A DNA stretch of 64,000 bases from positions 20,685 to 84,684 of the forward strand of contig JAOGYN010000008.1 in NCBI GenBank assembly GCA_028112705.1, given 5' to 3'. A program made the position numbers and the translations under genes. The notes beneath the pieces were generated by a model, which searched no databases, had not been told where the DNA came from, and saw nothing but the letters and a program-made list of their open reading frames with translations. Of this stretch, positions 1 through 8,969 are shown piece after piece (the stretch's first letter is position 1; every line of letters starts with the position of its first letter). The DNA is from GCA-002712045 sp028112705. GTDB lineage: Bacteria > Pseudomonadota > Alphaproteobacteria > Rhodobacterales > Rhodobacteraceae.

Positions 1-2
1 TT

Positions 3-95
3 GATTTCAGGAATAAGCGACCAGTATATTTAGCAAACTTTCTTGAAAAATTGGTCAATTGGGAGAATGTAGCAGAGCGACTAGGTTCTAAGTAA
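3..95 (+). CDS. C-terminal tail of an unidentified protein (5' truncated by window edge)
   Basis: An open frame enters from the left edge and ends at a TAA at 93-95, giving about 30 residues ending in NVAERLGSK. It is followed by a 22-bp gap before the convergent LOG-family gene. The composition (KRPVYLANFLEKLVNWENV) looks like a real folded C-terminus with alternating hydrophobic and charged residues, not noise. Too little is visible to name a family. Confidence 0.5.
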   Translation, partial: DFRNKRPVYLANFLEKLVNWENVAERLGSK

Positions 96-117
96 AAATA
101 GACAATAACATCGTTGT

Positions 118-702
118 TTAATGGAGTGCTTGCAAGCTTGTCTCTAAATCTGCAACAGATTCCGTAATTTGAAATTTGCCTAATAGATCTGAATCAGCAA
201 AGTCTTGTTTGATCATATGTTCTATTAGGTGGATTAAAGGATCCCAGTAGCCGTCAATGTTTAACAAATAGACTGGTTTTTTATTTATCCCCAATTGAGT
301 CCACGTTAAGATTTCAAAAAATTCATCAAGCGATCCTGCCCCACCAGGTAAGGTCACAATAACGTCACTATTTGTGAACATTATTTTTTTCCTATCGTGC
401 ATGTTCTCTGTCACAATAAAGGAGGTTAGATCAGTCTTGCCAACCTCCTTTTGCAAGAGATGCTCAGGTATAACTCCGAATGTTTCTCCACCATTATTTT
501 GACAGCTCTTGGCAAGAGCTCCCATTAGCCCAATATCACCGGCTCCATAAACTAACCGCCATCTATTTTTTGCTAACATCTGACCAGTTTCTTCTGCTGC
601 TTTTTTAAACTCCTTATTTTTCCCAAAGCGTGATCCGCAAAATACACAAATTGAAAATTTAAAAGAATTCATTGCAAATAATCCATAAGTCTTGTTTGTC
701 AT
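118..702 (-). CDS. LOG-family (TIGR00730) nucleotide 5'-monophosphate phosphoribohydrolase-like protein
   Basis: This 194-residue Rossmann-fold protein has the LOG family signatures: FCGSR near residue 21, MHDRK at 101-105 and PGGAGSLDE at 119-127, matching the PGGxGTxxE catalytic/phosphate-binding motif. Characterised members hydrolyse cytokinin riboside 5'-monophosphate or AMP to the base plus ribose 5-phosphate; older annotations call them lysine decarboxylases, which is not supported. The protein is cytosolic and probably dimeric. Length is normal. An internal Met at residue 11 is an alternative start; neither start has a clear Shine-Dalgarno sequence. It is divergent from the LysM gene. 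The true substrate cannot be read from the sequence. Confidence 0.85.
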   Translation of the reverse strand: MTNKTYGLFAMNSFKFSICVFCGSRFGKNKEFKKAAEETGQMLAKNRWRLVYGAGDIGLMGALAKSCQNNGGETFGVIPEHLLQKEVGKTDLTSFIVTENMHDRKKIMFTNSDVIVTLPGGAGSLDEFFEILTWTQLGINKKPVYLLNIDGYWDPLIHLIEHMIKQDFADSDLLGKFQITESVADLETSLQALH

Positions 703-747
703 AGTTCTGTTAATTATGTTATGATGATGTTAATTGAAAAAATAAAC

Positions 748-783
748 AAGTCTTAATGGGCCTTAGAGTCCCTAAGACTTTTT
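748..783 (+). other. Imperfect stem-loop with short T-run upstream of the LysM gene
   Basis: AAGTCTTA (748-755) pairs with TAAGACTT (773-780). An inner GGG (758-760) pairs with CCC (770-772) across a two-base bulge, and three Ts follow (781-783). It lies only about 28 nt before the GTG start of the LysM protein in a divergent intergenic region, so it would be in that gene's leader. It could be a weak attenuator, a processing site or chance. The T-run is short. Confidence 0.35.
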
Positions 784-811
784 AGACATAGACGTATGGA
801 TTGAGTAAATA

Positions 812-2164
812 GTGAAAAATAAGCTAATTTCTACAGAAAATATAACGTTATTGTTAGTTTTAATAATTGGTATTTTGATAGCTGTAATAGGTTATCGAAA
901 TGACCCGGTTATTACTTCTAAAACAACGTCTGATAATGCTGTTGAAAGTACTGAACTTCAAATTACTAAGACAGAAGAATCAAAGAATAACGACGAAGTT
1001 ACTAAGTCACTTGAGTCTGAAAGTGTTGAAACGAATGAACCGTCTGAAAATGCAAGTATAGAACCAAGAAAGATTCCAGCACCAAAATTTGATTTATTTA
1101 GTATAGATCAATCAGGCTCTGCTACTATTGTTGGAAAAGGTTTAGCTGGGGAAAGTTTGGATATCATAATTGATGGAAAGGTTGTTTCGAAAATAATTCC
1201 AGATAATAACGGTGACTTTGCTACTTTCTTGGACATTGGTATTTCTAAAACACCACGCTCCTTAACCTTGAGAACCACACATTCTGACGGAAGAGTGGTT
1301 GCTTCTGAAGAAACGGTTTTAATTACCCCTATTTTGAAAACGGGTATTCAAGAAGAAACATCAACTACCAGTGCTAGTGACAGTGCTAGTGCTAGTGACG
1401 GCGCCAGTGCTAGTGACAGTGCTAGTGCTAGTGACGGCGCCAGTGCTAATGACAGTGCTAGTGCTAGTGAAAGCGCCAGTGCAATTATTACAGCAAGTAG
1501 TGGTTCATCTAATGATGAAGTAAAGTTGAAGCCGACTTCTTCTACTTCATCATCTGAATTGGATTCTAAGTTATCAGATGATTCTGAAACTACTGATGTT
1601 TCAATAGCAATTGTGTCTTCAAAAGAAATAAGAGTAATTTCACCTGCCTTACAAAATAATGCTCCTAAAGTACTAGACGTTATAATTGATGCTATTTCTT
1701 ATGATGAAGAAGGCGAGGTTCTATTGACAGGAAGAGGCATAGAGGACCAACACATACGCATATATGTGGATAATAAACCGATAAAAACTAGCTCAATAAA
1801 AGCAGATGGCACCTGGAGTTTGGATCTGGAGGAGATAGATGCAGGTGTGTATATTTTGCGTATAGACCAATTAGATTCTGATGGGGTAGTAACCTCAAGA
1901 ACCGAAACCCCTTTTCAAAAAGAAACTTCAGACGTCGCAATAAGAATGGCGGCACTACAAAATAATAATAACAAAGAAAGCTCCCCAAATCTAGGGATTG
2001 GATTGTCGACAGTTATAATTCAACCAGGATATACTTTATGGGCCGTTGCGAAGAAAACATATGGGTTAGGTATGCAATACGTTCGAATATATCACGCTAA
2101 TAAAGATCAAATTAGGGACCCAGATTTGATTTACCCGGGTCAGATATTTAAGCTGCCAGAATAG
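812..2164 (+). CDS. Membrane-anchored LysM-domain protein with Ser/Ala/Asp-rich linker
   Basis: 450 residues starting at GTG. An N-terminal membrane segment (about residues 8-27) is followed by an acidic linker, a first Ig-like/beta segment (about 95-175), a low-complexity linker with three 12-residue repeats (187-224), a second similar beta segment (about 285-360) and a C-terminal LysM domain (about 400-450: PGYTLWAVAKKTYG ... LIYPGQIFKLPE). LysM binds peptidoglycan, so the protein is predicted to be inner-membrane anchored, spanning the periplasm and contacting the wall. Similar Ig-LysM proteins are common in alphaproteobacteria and mostly uncharacterised. No catalytic domain is visible. 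It is followed by the ABC exporter gene on the same strand after a 73-bp gap. Confidence 0.8.
   Translation: MKNKLISTENITLLLVLIIGILIAVIGYRNDPVITSKTTSDNAVESTELQITKTEESKNNDEVTKSLESESVETNEPSENASIEPRKIPAPKFDLFSIDQSGSATIVGKGLAGESLDIIIDGKVVSKIIPDNNGDFATFLDIGISKTPRSLTLRTTHSDGRVVASEETVLITPILKTGIQEETSTTSASDSASASDGASASDSASASDGASANDSASASESASAIITASSGSSNDEVKLKPTSSTSSSELDSKLSDDSETTDVSIAIVSSKEIRVISPALQNNAPKVLDVIIDAISYDEEGEVLLTGRGIEDQHIRIYVDNKPIKTSSIKADGTWSLDLEEIDAGVYILRIDQLDSDGVVTSRTETPFQKETSDVAIRMAALQNNNNKESSPNLGIGLSTVIIQPGYTLWAVAKKTYGLGMQYVRIYHANKDQIRDPDLIYPGQIFKLPE
1370..1483 (+). repeat. 36-bp tandem repeat, three copies, inside the LysM gene
   Basis: Units at 1370-1405, 1406-1441 and 1442-1477 encode SASDSASASDGA; 1478-1483 begins a fourth. 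Units 1 and 2 are identical at the DNA level and unit 3 differs at three positions. Each is itself built from an AGTGCTAGTGAC-like submotif. The identity suggests recent duplication by slippage or unequal recombination, giving a flexible linker whose length may vary between strains. Confidence 0.95.
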
Positions 2165-2237
2165 TAGTATTGAATAATTAATTGCATTAAAAATTTACAA
2201 TTGAGTACTACTTAGTTAACGCAGGTATCGAGAATTT

Positions 2238-4073
2238 ATGTCAAACTCCGTAAAAAACAAAACCACTGGATCTACAAGCTCTAATTGGCGCACTGTGAAA
2301 AGAGTTACGCCTTATCTTTGGCCAAAGGCTAGCGAACAATTTTGGGTGAAACGCCGCGTTGTTCTTGCCATGCTAGCTTTAACTCTTTCAAAAATAATTG
2401 CCGTTGCCACGCCATTTTTATTTAAAGCTGCTGTTGATGGTTTAGCTAAAGTTGGTGAGTCTAATGATGCATTGATGTTACTATTGGGCGCTGGTGGATT
2501 AATGTTCGCTTATGGTTTTTTTAGATTATCTAGTGTTGGATTTGGTGAGTTACGAGATGCTATTTTTGCCAGAGTTGGGCAAAGGGCTTTAAGGTCTTTG
2601 GCATTGGAAACTTTTGAACACATCCACGCACTATCCTTACGATATCATATCTCTAGAAAAACAGGTGGTCTGAGTAGAATAATTGAGCGTGGTGTGAAAG
2701 GTGTTGATTTCTTATTAAGATTTATGCTTTTTTCGATTATTCCCTTGTTAATTGAATTAACATTAGTTGCTACTATTTTATTTATCGTATTTGATGTTTG
2801 GTATTTAGCAGTAATATTAGTGACAATTTCTTTATACATTTGGTTCACATTCACTGTTTCGGAGTGGCGTTTAAAAGTCCGCCAAGAAATGAATAGGCAA
2901 GATACTGATGCTAATCAGAAAGCTATAGATAGCCTTTTAAACTTTGAAACGGTCAAATACTTTAATGCCGAAAAAGTGGAAGCAGCCAGATATGATTCCT
3001 CTATGCGGTTATATGAAGCTGCAGCATTAAAGACATCTTACTCACTTTCATTTTTAAACTTTGGACAGGCATTTCTTATTACAAGTGGGTTAGTGACTGT
3101 CATGGTGATGGCTGCATTTGGTGTGCAGAGTGGTGACCTTACGGTTGGGGATTTCGTATTGGTAAATGCTTACATGATACAGATTACGATGCCTTTAAAT
3201 TTTTTGGGTACGGTTTATAGAGAAATTAGACAAGCACTTGTCGATATGAGTGAGATGTTTGATCTTCTCGAGCAACCACCTGAAGTTACTGATGATGAGA
3301 ATGCATATGATTTGGTTGTTAGGGAAGGATTGATCGACTTTAAGGACATTACATTTGGGTATGAGAAAAATAGAGTAATCTTAAAGAACTTTAATTTATC
3401 TGTGGGTGCTGGTCAAAATATTGCTATCGTAGGAACGTCGGGCTCTGGCAAGTCAACCATTGGGCGTTTGTTATTTAGATTTTATGATACGGATAAGGGA
3501 GCTTTATTTATTGATGGTGTCGATATTAAAGAGGTTACCCAGTCTAGTCTTCATTCGGCGATTGGGATTGTTCCTCAAGATACTGTTTTATTTAACGATA
3601 CTATCTATTATAATATTGCATACGGAAATACTGAAGCAAGTTATGATAAAGTTATAGAGGCAGCCAAAGCTGCAAAAATTCATGAATTTATTTCTAATTT
3701 ACCTGATGGATATGATACGACAGTTGGCGAACGGGGGTTAAAATTATCTGGAGGCGAAAAGCAACGGGTAGGTATTGCCAGAACATTGCTAAAAAATCCT
3801 CCCATTTTGTTATTAGATGAGGCAACATCATCGTTGGATACTGAGACTGAAAACAGCATACAGGACAGTTTAAATAAAATGTTAGAAGACAGAACGGTAA
3901 TCACCATTGCCCACAGACTTTCAACAATAGTTAAGAGTGATCTTATCGTTGTTTTAGAAAATGGTGAAATTGTAGAGCAAGGAACACACATTGAACTTTT
4001 AGATTTAAAACGCCGTTACAGTAAAATGTGGAAACGGCAAGCAAATGAGCAAGAGGTTAAAGTCCATAATTAA
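2238..4073 (+). CDS. Atm1/HMT-type ABC half-transporter (permease + ATPase)
   Basis: 611-residue fused ABC exporter: membrane domain with six helices (about residues 40-330) then a nucleotide-binding domain. Walker A GTSGSGKST is near residue 399, the signature LSGGEKQRVGIART near 504, Walker B ILLLDEATSSLD just after, and the switch His in TIAHRLST. The layout and motifs such as SRIIERGVKGVDF and LNFETVKYFN match the ATM1/ABCB7 heavy-metal-tolerance subfamily, which acts as an inner-membrane homodimer exporting glutathione-conjugated sulfur or metal species, linked to Fe-S and metal homeostasis. ATG start. It is convergent with the RND permease with only 23 bp between stops and no clear terminator. 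Confidence 0.88.
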   Translation: MSNSVKNKTTGSTSSNWRTVKRVTPYLWPKASEQFWVKRRVVLAMLALTLSKIIAVATPFLFKAAVDGLAKVGESNDALMLLLGAGGLMFAYGFFRLSSVGFGELRDAIFARVGQRALRSLALETFEHIHALSLRYHISRKTGGLSRIIERGVKGVDFLLRFMLFSIIPLLIELTLVATILFIVFDVWYLAVILVTISLYIWFTFTVSEWRLKVRQEMNRQDTDANQKAIDSLLNFETVKYFNAEKVEAARYDSSMRLYEAAALKTSYSLSFLNFGQAFLITSGLVTVMVMAAFGVQSGDLTVGDFVLVNAYMIQITMPLNFLGTVYREIRQALVDMSEMFDLLEQPPEVTDDENAYDLVVREGLIDFKDITFGYEKNRVILKNFNLSVGAGQNIAIVGTSGSGKSTIGRLLFRFYDTDKGALFIDGVDIKEVTQSSLHSAIGIVPQDTVLFNDTIYYNIAYGNTEASYDKVIEAAKAAKIHEFISNLPDGYDTTVGERGLKLSGGEKQRVGIARTLLKNPPILLLDEATSSLDTETENSIQDSLNKMLEDRTVITIAHRLSTIVKSDLIVVLENGEIVEQGTHIELLDLKRRYSKMWKRQANEQEVKVHN

Positions 4074-4096
4074 GAAATTATTATGGGTATTTAAAC

Positions 4097-7000
4097 TTAT
4101 TCTTCATCCAAAGTCCACAAAATCTCCTGCTCTCTATTATTTTTAACTAACTTACGAAGGTTAAAATCTTCTTTCAATTTTCTCCCTTGAGCATCACGAA
4201 TAATATTTATTCTGAATATTGAATAAATACCATAAGACCCTCGTTTTACCCATTCACGAAGGGCAAGCATAGAGGGTGTAAAAATAAGAGTTAATACTGT
4301 TGCAATCCCTAAACCGAAGACAACGGCTGTCGCCAATTGCTTCCACCAAAGTGCTGTTGGGCTATCAACGGTATATCCACCGTTAAAAAAATCTAGTGAC
4401 AGGCCGTACATCATAGGAGTTAGACCCGCCATTGTGGTAATAGTAGTTAATAAAACTGGACGAATGCGATCTTCTGCTGTTCTTACGATTGCTTCCAGTT
4501 TTGGCATGTATGTTGAGTATTCCTGATATGTATCAATTAATACAATATTATTATTTACGACGATTCCTGCTAGAGCGACGATACCAGTTCCTGTCATAAT
4601 AACTGAGAAGTTTTGATCCATCACCATCATACCCACAAGCACCCCTGTGGTTGATAGTATTACAGCCAACAAAACTAGGACCGAGTTATAAAAGGAATTA
4701 AATTGGGCTAACAAAATTACAAACATCAATCCAAGTGCTGCCATGAATGCACTTTGCAGAAACTCTTGGCTTTCTGCCTGCTCTTCATCGTCTCCTGTCC
4801 ACTCAAAAGAGATGCCATTTTCAAGTGGCATCTTGGTTTCCAACCATTCAGTTAAAAGTAAAATACGTTCTGTTGGTGTAATTAAAGTGTTTGTTGCATT
4901 TTTAAGATTGGGCTCTACATCTGCTTTGATGTCGAAATACCTTTCGCCACCTACTCTATTAATTTGCGCTAATTTCTTCACTGGAGTTCGAGATATGAAA
5001 TTTGATAATGGAATTAAACCTGATGGAGTTCGAACCTTTAAGGAATCAATCGTACTTAAAAGTCTATCTTTTTTTGGTAGCCTAACCCTAATATCAATTT
5101 CTTCATCTGAACTGTCTACTCTCATTGTATCAAGTAATAATCCGCCAGTGACTAGTTGCACCATAACACCCACAGTAACAACATCGGCCCCGTAGCGCCC
5201 TGCTTTTTCAACATCAACATCTATTTGCCAATCTATCCCTGGTTCAGGTAGATTGTCTTCAATTTTGATTAACCCTTTGGTTCTTTCAAATTCTTCACGC
5301 ACAGTATTTGCTGATTTTGTCAGCGCATCAAAATCATTACCTTTTATTCGCAAATGCACTGGTTTAGATGATCCTGGTCCCATTTCTTGTTCTCTGATTT
5401 CTGACCTGATTCCTGGAATAGTGTTAAGGCGATCTTGTAGAGTTATTAATATATCCTTGCCTTTTAAGCCGGCAGCACGTTTGTCCCAAGCAGTTAACTC
5501 AATTTGGATTTGCCCTATCGTATCGCCAGGTGGACCTTCTGGATTAAATTGATCCAAACCGCCATCGCCCGCAAATGCAAATACTGAATTCACTCCTTCT
5601 ACATCAATAATCAGCTTTTCAGCCTCTTTCATAATGTTGTCTTTTTCGTAAACTGATAGGTTTCCTCTGGCCTGAATGTAAGCAATAGCTCTTTCAGGAT
5701 CCGTTTCGACGAAAAACTCGACCCCTTTTCCACTTTGCGAGAATAGCGTGAAAATCAGTACTATAGTTGCTATTACTGAACCAATTGAAATGATTGGCAT
5801 GATTGGATTACCTGTTAATAGGCTTATAAATTTTCCAAATACCGTTCTTCTATATTCACTATCAATACGTTTTTTAATTCTGAGGGGCTTAATAGAACCT
5901 ACACCAATTGAAATAAATGAGGATCCCACTAAAATTGTTATGGCAATTGTAATAAATGATTGGATACTTTGCTCACCTGATAAATTTTGAAATAGGTAAG
6001 TAGGATTTATTAATTGCATTAAGCCAGCATATAGTGAAGCAGTTCCAAACAAGATTGTAAAAATTCTGAACAACCAATGTCTTTCTCTTAACTTTAATGC
6101 TCTCAGCTCAAAGACTTGGGAAAGTCTTCCTGCTACACCGCCAACAACTGGCAGGTATATTAATGCTACGATTAGTGATGAAGATAAAACGAATATTAAT
6201 GTTACTGGTAACATTCCCATAAATTCTCCAGGAACTCCTGGCCAAAATAACATTGGCAAAAACGCACATAGAGTAGTTGCTGTGGAGCTAACAATTGGCC
6301 AAAACATACGTTTCGCTGCGTCACCATAGGCTTTCATTGGCTCAACTGAAGCTTGTATCCGTTTGTCGGCATACTCCACCACCACTATAGCACCATCAAC
6401 CAGCATTCCAACTGCTAGAATTAATCCAAACATTACCATATTTGAAATTGATATCCCCATGACAGCCATTAGCGCGAAGCATAATAAAAATGATGTTGGT
6501 ATTGCAAATCCTACGAGTAGCGCAGATCTCATCCCTAAGGAGGCCAGTACAACTATCATTACTAGTGCAATAGCTGTCAAAACGGAACTTTCAAGTTGCC
6601 CCACCATGCCTTCTACTTCTTTTGATAAGTCCATAGCAAAATTTACACTAACACTTTGTTTAAGTTCATTTGGCCATTTCTCTCGTGCAGCTAGAACTTT
6701 TTCTTTCACGACTGCAACAGTGTCGATAATATTAGATCCCTTACGTTGAATAATCTGGAGTGCTACAGTTTTTTCGCCATTGAACCTGGCTGTTCCTCTC
6801 AAATCTTCAAAAGTTAATTTTATATCTGCAAGCTCTCCTAATGTAACAATACTGTCGCCATTTACTTTCACAGGTAGGTTGTAAACATCTTGTGCCTCGT
6901 TAAACGATGAAGGAATTTTAACACTAAAAGCACCACTCTCAGTTTCAACGCTACCTGCAGCGATTAGCCTATTATTATTTGTCACGACACTTATTAGTTC

Positions 7001-7600
7001 ACCTGCTGTAACATTGTAGCTTTCAAGGCGAAGTGGGTCTATTATTACCTCCAACATTTCATCTCTATGCCCTGCTAACCCAACTTCTAATACTTCCGGT
7101 AGGCTTTCCACCTCAGTTTGTAGGTTTTTTGCTGCCTGCAATAGCGTTCGTTCAGGTAATTCTCCAGAAAGAGAGACAACTAAAATTGGAAATTGTGAAA
7201 AATTTATTTCATTTACAGTGTATTTGTCTGCTCCATTAGGAAAACTTGCTTCTACCTTTGACATTTTGTCACGGATATTTGCGATAGTAGCGTCTTTATC
7301 CCAATCAAATTCAAATTGCAGAATTAAAGCTCCATAATTTTCGGCTGCTAGGCCGGTCATACGTTTAATTCCGTCTAATTCTTTTAGGTTGGTTTCCATC
7401 GGCTTTACTAGAAGTTTTTCGCTATCTTGAGCCGAAATCCCCACAAACGGCACTGAAACAAAAACCACAGGTATATCAATGTCAGGTGAGCCTTCCTTGG
7501 GAAGTCCAAGATATGCAAAGGTTCCTGCTGCAATTGACATTGCTACAAAAGTAATAATCATTCTTGCACGAAAAATGGCCCAATCAACTAAGGAATTCAT
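4097..7600 (-). CDS. RND-family efflux transporter permease (AcrB/HAE-like)
   Basis: 1167-residue inner-membrane proton-driven pump subunit. It has the expected layout: one N-terminal helix (about 12-30, RMIITFVAMSIAAGTFAYLG), a large periplasmic porter domain, a helix bundle containing the acidic proton-relay motif (VGMLVDGAIVVVEYAD), a second periplasmic half and a final bundle (GIVALAGIVVNNNIVLID). It is longer than the roughly 1050-residue AcrB because of an extra hydrophobic stretch between the two halves and a charged C-terminal tail. It sits 4 bp downstream of the adaptor gene in an operon. No outer-membrane TolC partner is adjacent. Substrate unknown; the subgroup resembles alphaproteobacterial acriflavin-type pumps. 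Confidence 0.88.
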   Translation of the reverse strand: MNSLVDWAIFRARMIITFVAMSIAAGTFAYLGLPKEGSPDIDIPVVFVSVPFVGISAQDSEKLLVKPMETNLKELDGIKRMTGLAAENYGALILQFEFDWDKDATIANIRDKMSKVEASFPNGADKYTVNEINFSQFPILVVSLSGELPERTLLQAAKNLQTEVESLPEVLEVGLAGHRDEMLEVIIDPLRLESYNVTAGELISVVTNNNRLIAAGSVETESGAFSVKIPSSFNEAQDVYNLPVKVNGDSIVTLGELADIKLTFEDLRGTARFNGEKTVALQIIQRKGSNIIDTVAVVKEKVLAAREKWPNELKQSVSVNFAMDLSKEVEGMVGQLESSVLTAIALVMIVVLASLGMRSALLVGFAIPTSFLLCFALMAVMGISISNMVMFGLILAVGMLVDGAIVVVEYADKRIQASVEPMKAYGDAAKRMFWPIVSSTATTLCAFLPMLFWPGVPGEFMGMLPVTLIFVLSSSLIVALIYLPVVGGVAGRLSQVFELRALKLRERHWLFRIFTILFGTASLYAGLMQLINPTYLFQNLSGEQSIQSFITIAITILVGSSFISIGVGSIKPLRIKKRIDSEYRRTVFGKFISLLTGNPIMPIISIGSVIATIVLIFTLFSQSGKGVEFFVETDPERAIAYIQARGNLSVYEKDNIMKEAEKLIIDVEGVNSVFAFAGDGGLDQFNPEGPPGDTIGQIQIELTAWDKRAAGLKGKDILITLQDRLNTIPGIRSEIREQEMGPGSSKPVHLRIKGNDFDALTKSANTVREEFERTKGLIKIEDNLPEPGIDWQIDVDVEKAGRYGADVVTVGVMVQLVTGGLLLDTMRVDSSDEEIDIRVRLPKKDRLLSTIDSLKVRTPSGLIPLSNFISRTPVKKLAQINRVGGERYFDIKADVEPNLKNATNTLITPTERILLLTEWLETKMPLENGISFEWTGDDEEQAESQEFLQSAFMAALGLMFVILLAQFNSFYNSVLVLLAVILSTTGVLVGMMVMDQNFSVIMTGTGIVALAGIVVNNNIVLIDTYQEYSTYMPKLEAIVRTAEDRIRPVLLTTITTMAGLTPMMYGLSLDFFNGGYTVDSPTALWWKQLATAVVFGLGIATVLTLIFTPSMLALREWVKRGSYGIYSIFRINIIRDAQGRKLKEDFNLRKLVKNNREQEILWTLDEE

Positions 7601-7604
7601 CGAT

Positions 7605-8696
7605 TTACTCCTGATAAGTCGTTAAAACTTTACGACCATCTATCACATATTCTTGGCCAACAACGATGACTTCAATTTTTTCGGGTAATCCTGATAACCA
7701 AATTCCGTCACTTGTATCTCGAACTATTTTAACTTTGTAAAATTTCGCCAAGCCATCAACTACTGCACGAATTCCTAAGTCTCCATTATTGTTTAGGGTC
7801 ATTGCTGATTGAGGGAGTAAGTGTGCTCTTTCACCAGATGTACTAATAAAAATTTCAGCTGTGCCACCTGCACGAATTATACCATTTGGATTAGGCACTT
7901 CAACTTCAACTCTAAAAGTTCGTGTCATTGGATCAGCGGTTACAGCTACGTACGTAACCTGGCCTTGAACTATGTTATCATTAGCCAAACGCGCTCCCGC
8001 GACAGCGCCAAGTAATAGTTTATCTACTTCTGTTTCTGCTACAAAACCTACGAGTTTTATTGGATCTAGTTTAACTATTCTTGCGCATTCTGAACCTGGC
8101 TGCAAAAGACTACCCAGCTCTGCGACATCTGACCCAAGTAATCCAGAGAAAGGAGCGTAGATCTTTAAACGCTCTATCTCTTTTTCAGCTAATTTAACAT
8201 TTGCTTCTGCACTTTGCAGCGAAGCTCTTCTTGCAATTGCTTTAGTTTCAGAACCATATCCACTTTCTGCTAACCTTGAAGCCGCGTTATTATTAACTTG
8301 TGCTTCTACCAGCCTCGCATTTGCTTCTGCTAATCTTACAGAGCGCGTGCCAACATTTAATTCACAAAGTAGTTGATTTCCCTCTATTCTTATACCTTTT
8401 GAGAGAGGTTGACTGATTACCAATCCTGAAGTTTGTGCGCGAACCACCACATTACGGGCTGCTTCAGTACGACCTCTCACAACCACACCACTTTCAACAA
8501 TTTTGGCGCTAGAAAGTAATACTTTTACTGATATTGCATCAGGTTTTTGAGCTGGGAGGTATCCACTTTCCTTTTTCTCGGTGATCTCTCCACCTGCCAT
8601 TGCAACTAGAGAATCTCTTTCGAATGTGAGTAAGTATAAAGCCGTTGATATTAGTATTGCCGTTAATATTGGAAAAAATCGCATTTTTTTAGACAC
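7605..8696 (-). CDS. RND efflux periplasmic adaptor (membrane fusion protein)
   Basis: 363 residues with an N-terminal hydrophobic signal/anchor (about 7-24), a biotinyl-lipoyl-like half (VVRAQTSGLVISQPLSKG), a short alpha-hairpin rich in Ala/Glu (about 120-175), the second lipoyl half (IYAPFSGLLGSDVAELGSLL) and beta-barrel domains. This is the HlyD/AcrA-type MFP fold that bridges the RND pump and an outer-membrane channel. It is first in a two-gene operon with the permease. The 273-bp divergent region upstream should hold its promoter. The substrate cannot be deduced. Confidence 0.85.
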   Translation of the reverse strand: MSKKMRFFPILTAILISTALYLLTFERDSLVAMAGGEITEKKESGYLPAQKPDAISVKVLLSSAKIVESGVVVRGRTEAARNVVVRAQTSGLVISQPLSKGIRIEGNQLLCELNVGTRSVRLAEANARLVEAQVNNNAASRLAESGYGSETKAIARRASLQSAEANVKLAEKEIERLKIYAPFSGLLGSDVAELGSLLQPGSECARIVKLDPIKLVGFVAETEVDKLLLGAVAGARLANDNIVQGQVTYVAVTADPMTRTFRVEVEVPNPNGIIRAGGTAEIFISTSGERAHLLPQSAMTLNNNGDLGIRAVVDGLAKFYKVKIVRDTSDGIWLSGLPEKIEVIVVGQEYVIDGRKVLTTYQE

Positions 8697-8783
8697 TTAT
8701 ATTGGATAATTTATATATCATCAGTACATATGCATGAAAGTTCGCTTAGGCAAGTAGCTTAACCAAATTGTCGTTGGGTTAGG

Positions 8784-8807
8784 AAAACCAAAAATTACGG
8801 TTTTTTT
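8784..8807 (+). terminator. Terminator-like hairpin in a divergent intergenic region
   Basis: AAAACC (8784-8789) pairs with GGTTTT (8799-8804) around a 9-nt loop, within a T-run extending to 8807 on the plus strand. The stem is only six pairs with two GC pairs. It lies between two divergent genes, where no known plus-strand transcript should end, about 160 bp before the next start. It may end a short leader or small RNA, or be chance in AT-rich DNA. Confidence 0.35.
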
Positions 8808-8969
8808 ATAATATTTAAGATACTCACTTCTCTTTTTTGTATTAATAGCTTAAATAAGTTGTTAAAATATATAACTTAGATTGAAAAACACTTTTAAAAT
8901 AAGTTATTTCTTTTGGCATTGTTGCCTAACAAGGGATAAACGCAATTTTAATAATTATTGGAGAGAAAT

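Noticed and set aside
1370..1483. CRISPR-like repeat array
   Set aside because: Repeats are directly adjacent without spacers and code for a Ser/Ala linker inside an open gene.
2163..2212. Inverted repeat AGTAGTA / TACTACT after the LysM gene as a terminator
   Set aside because: Seven AT-rich pairs around a 36-nt loop and no T-run; not convincing.
4743..6749. Several long open frames on the plus strand across the RND permease gene
   Set aside because: They are antisense shadows of the permease; the translations lack domain structure or plausible starts, while the minus-strand frame has clear RND motifs.
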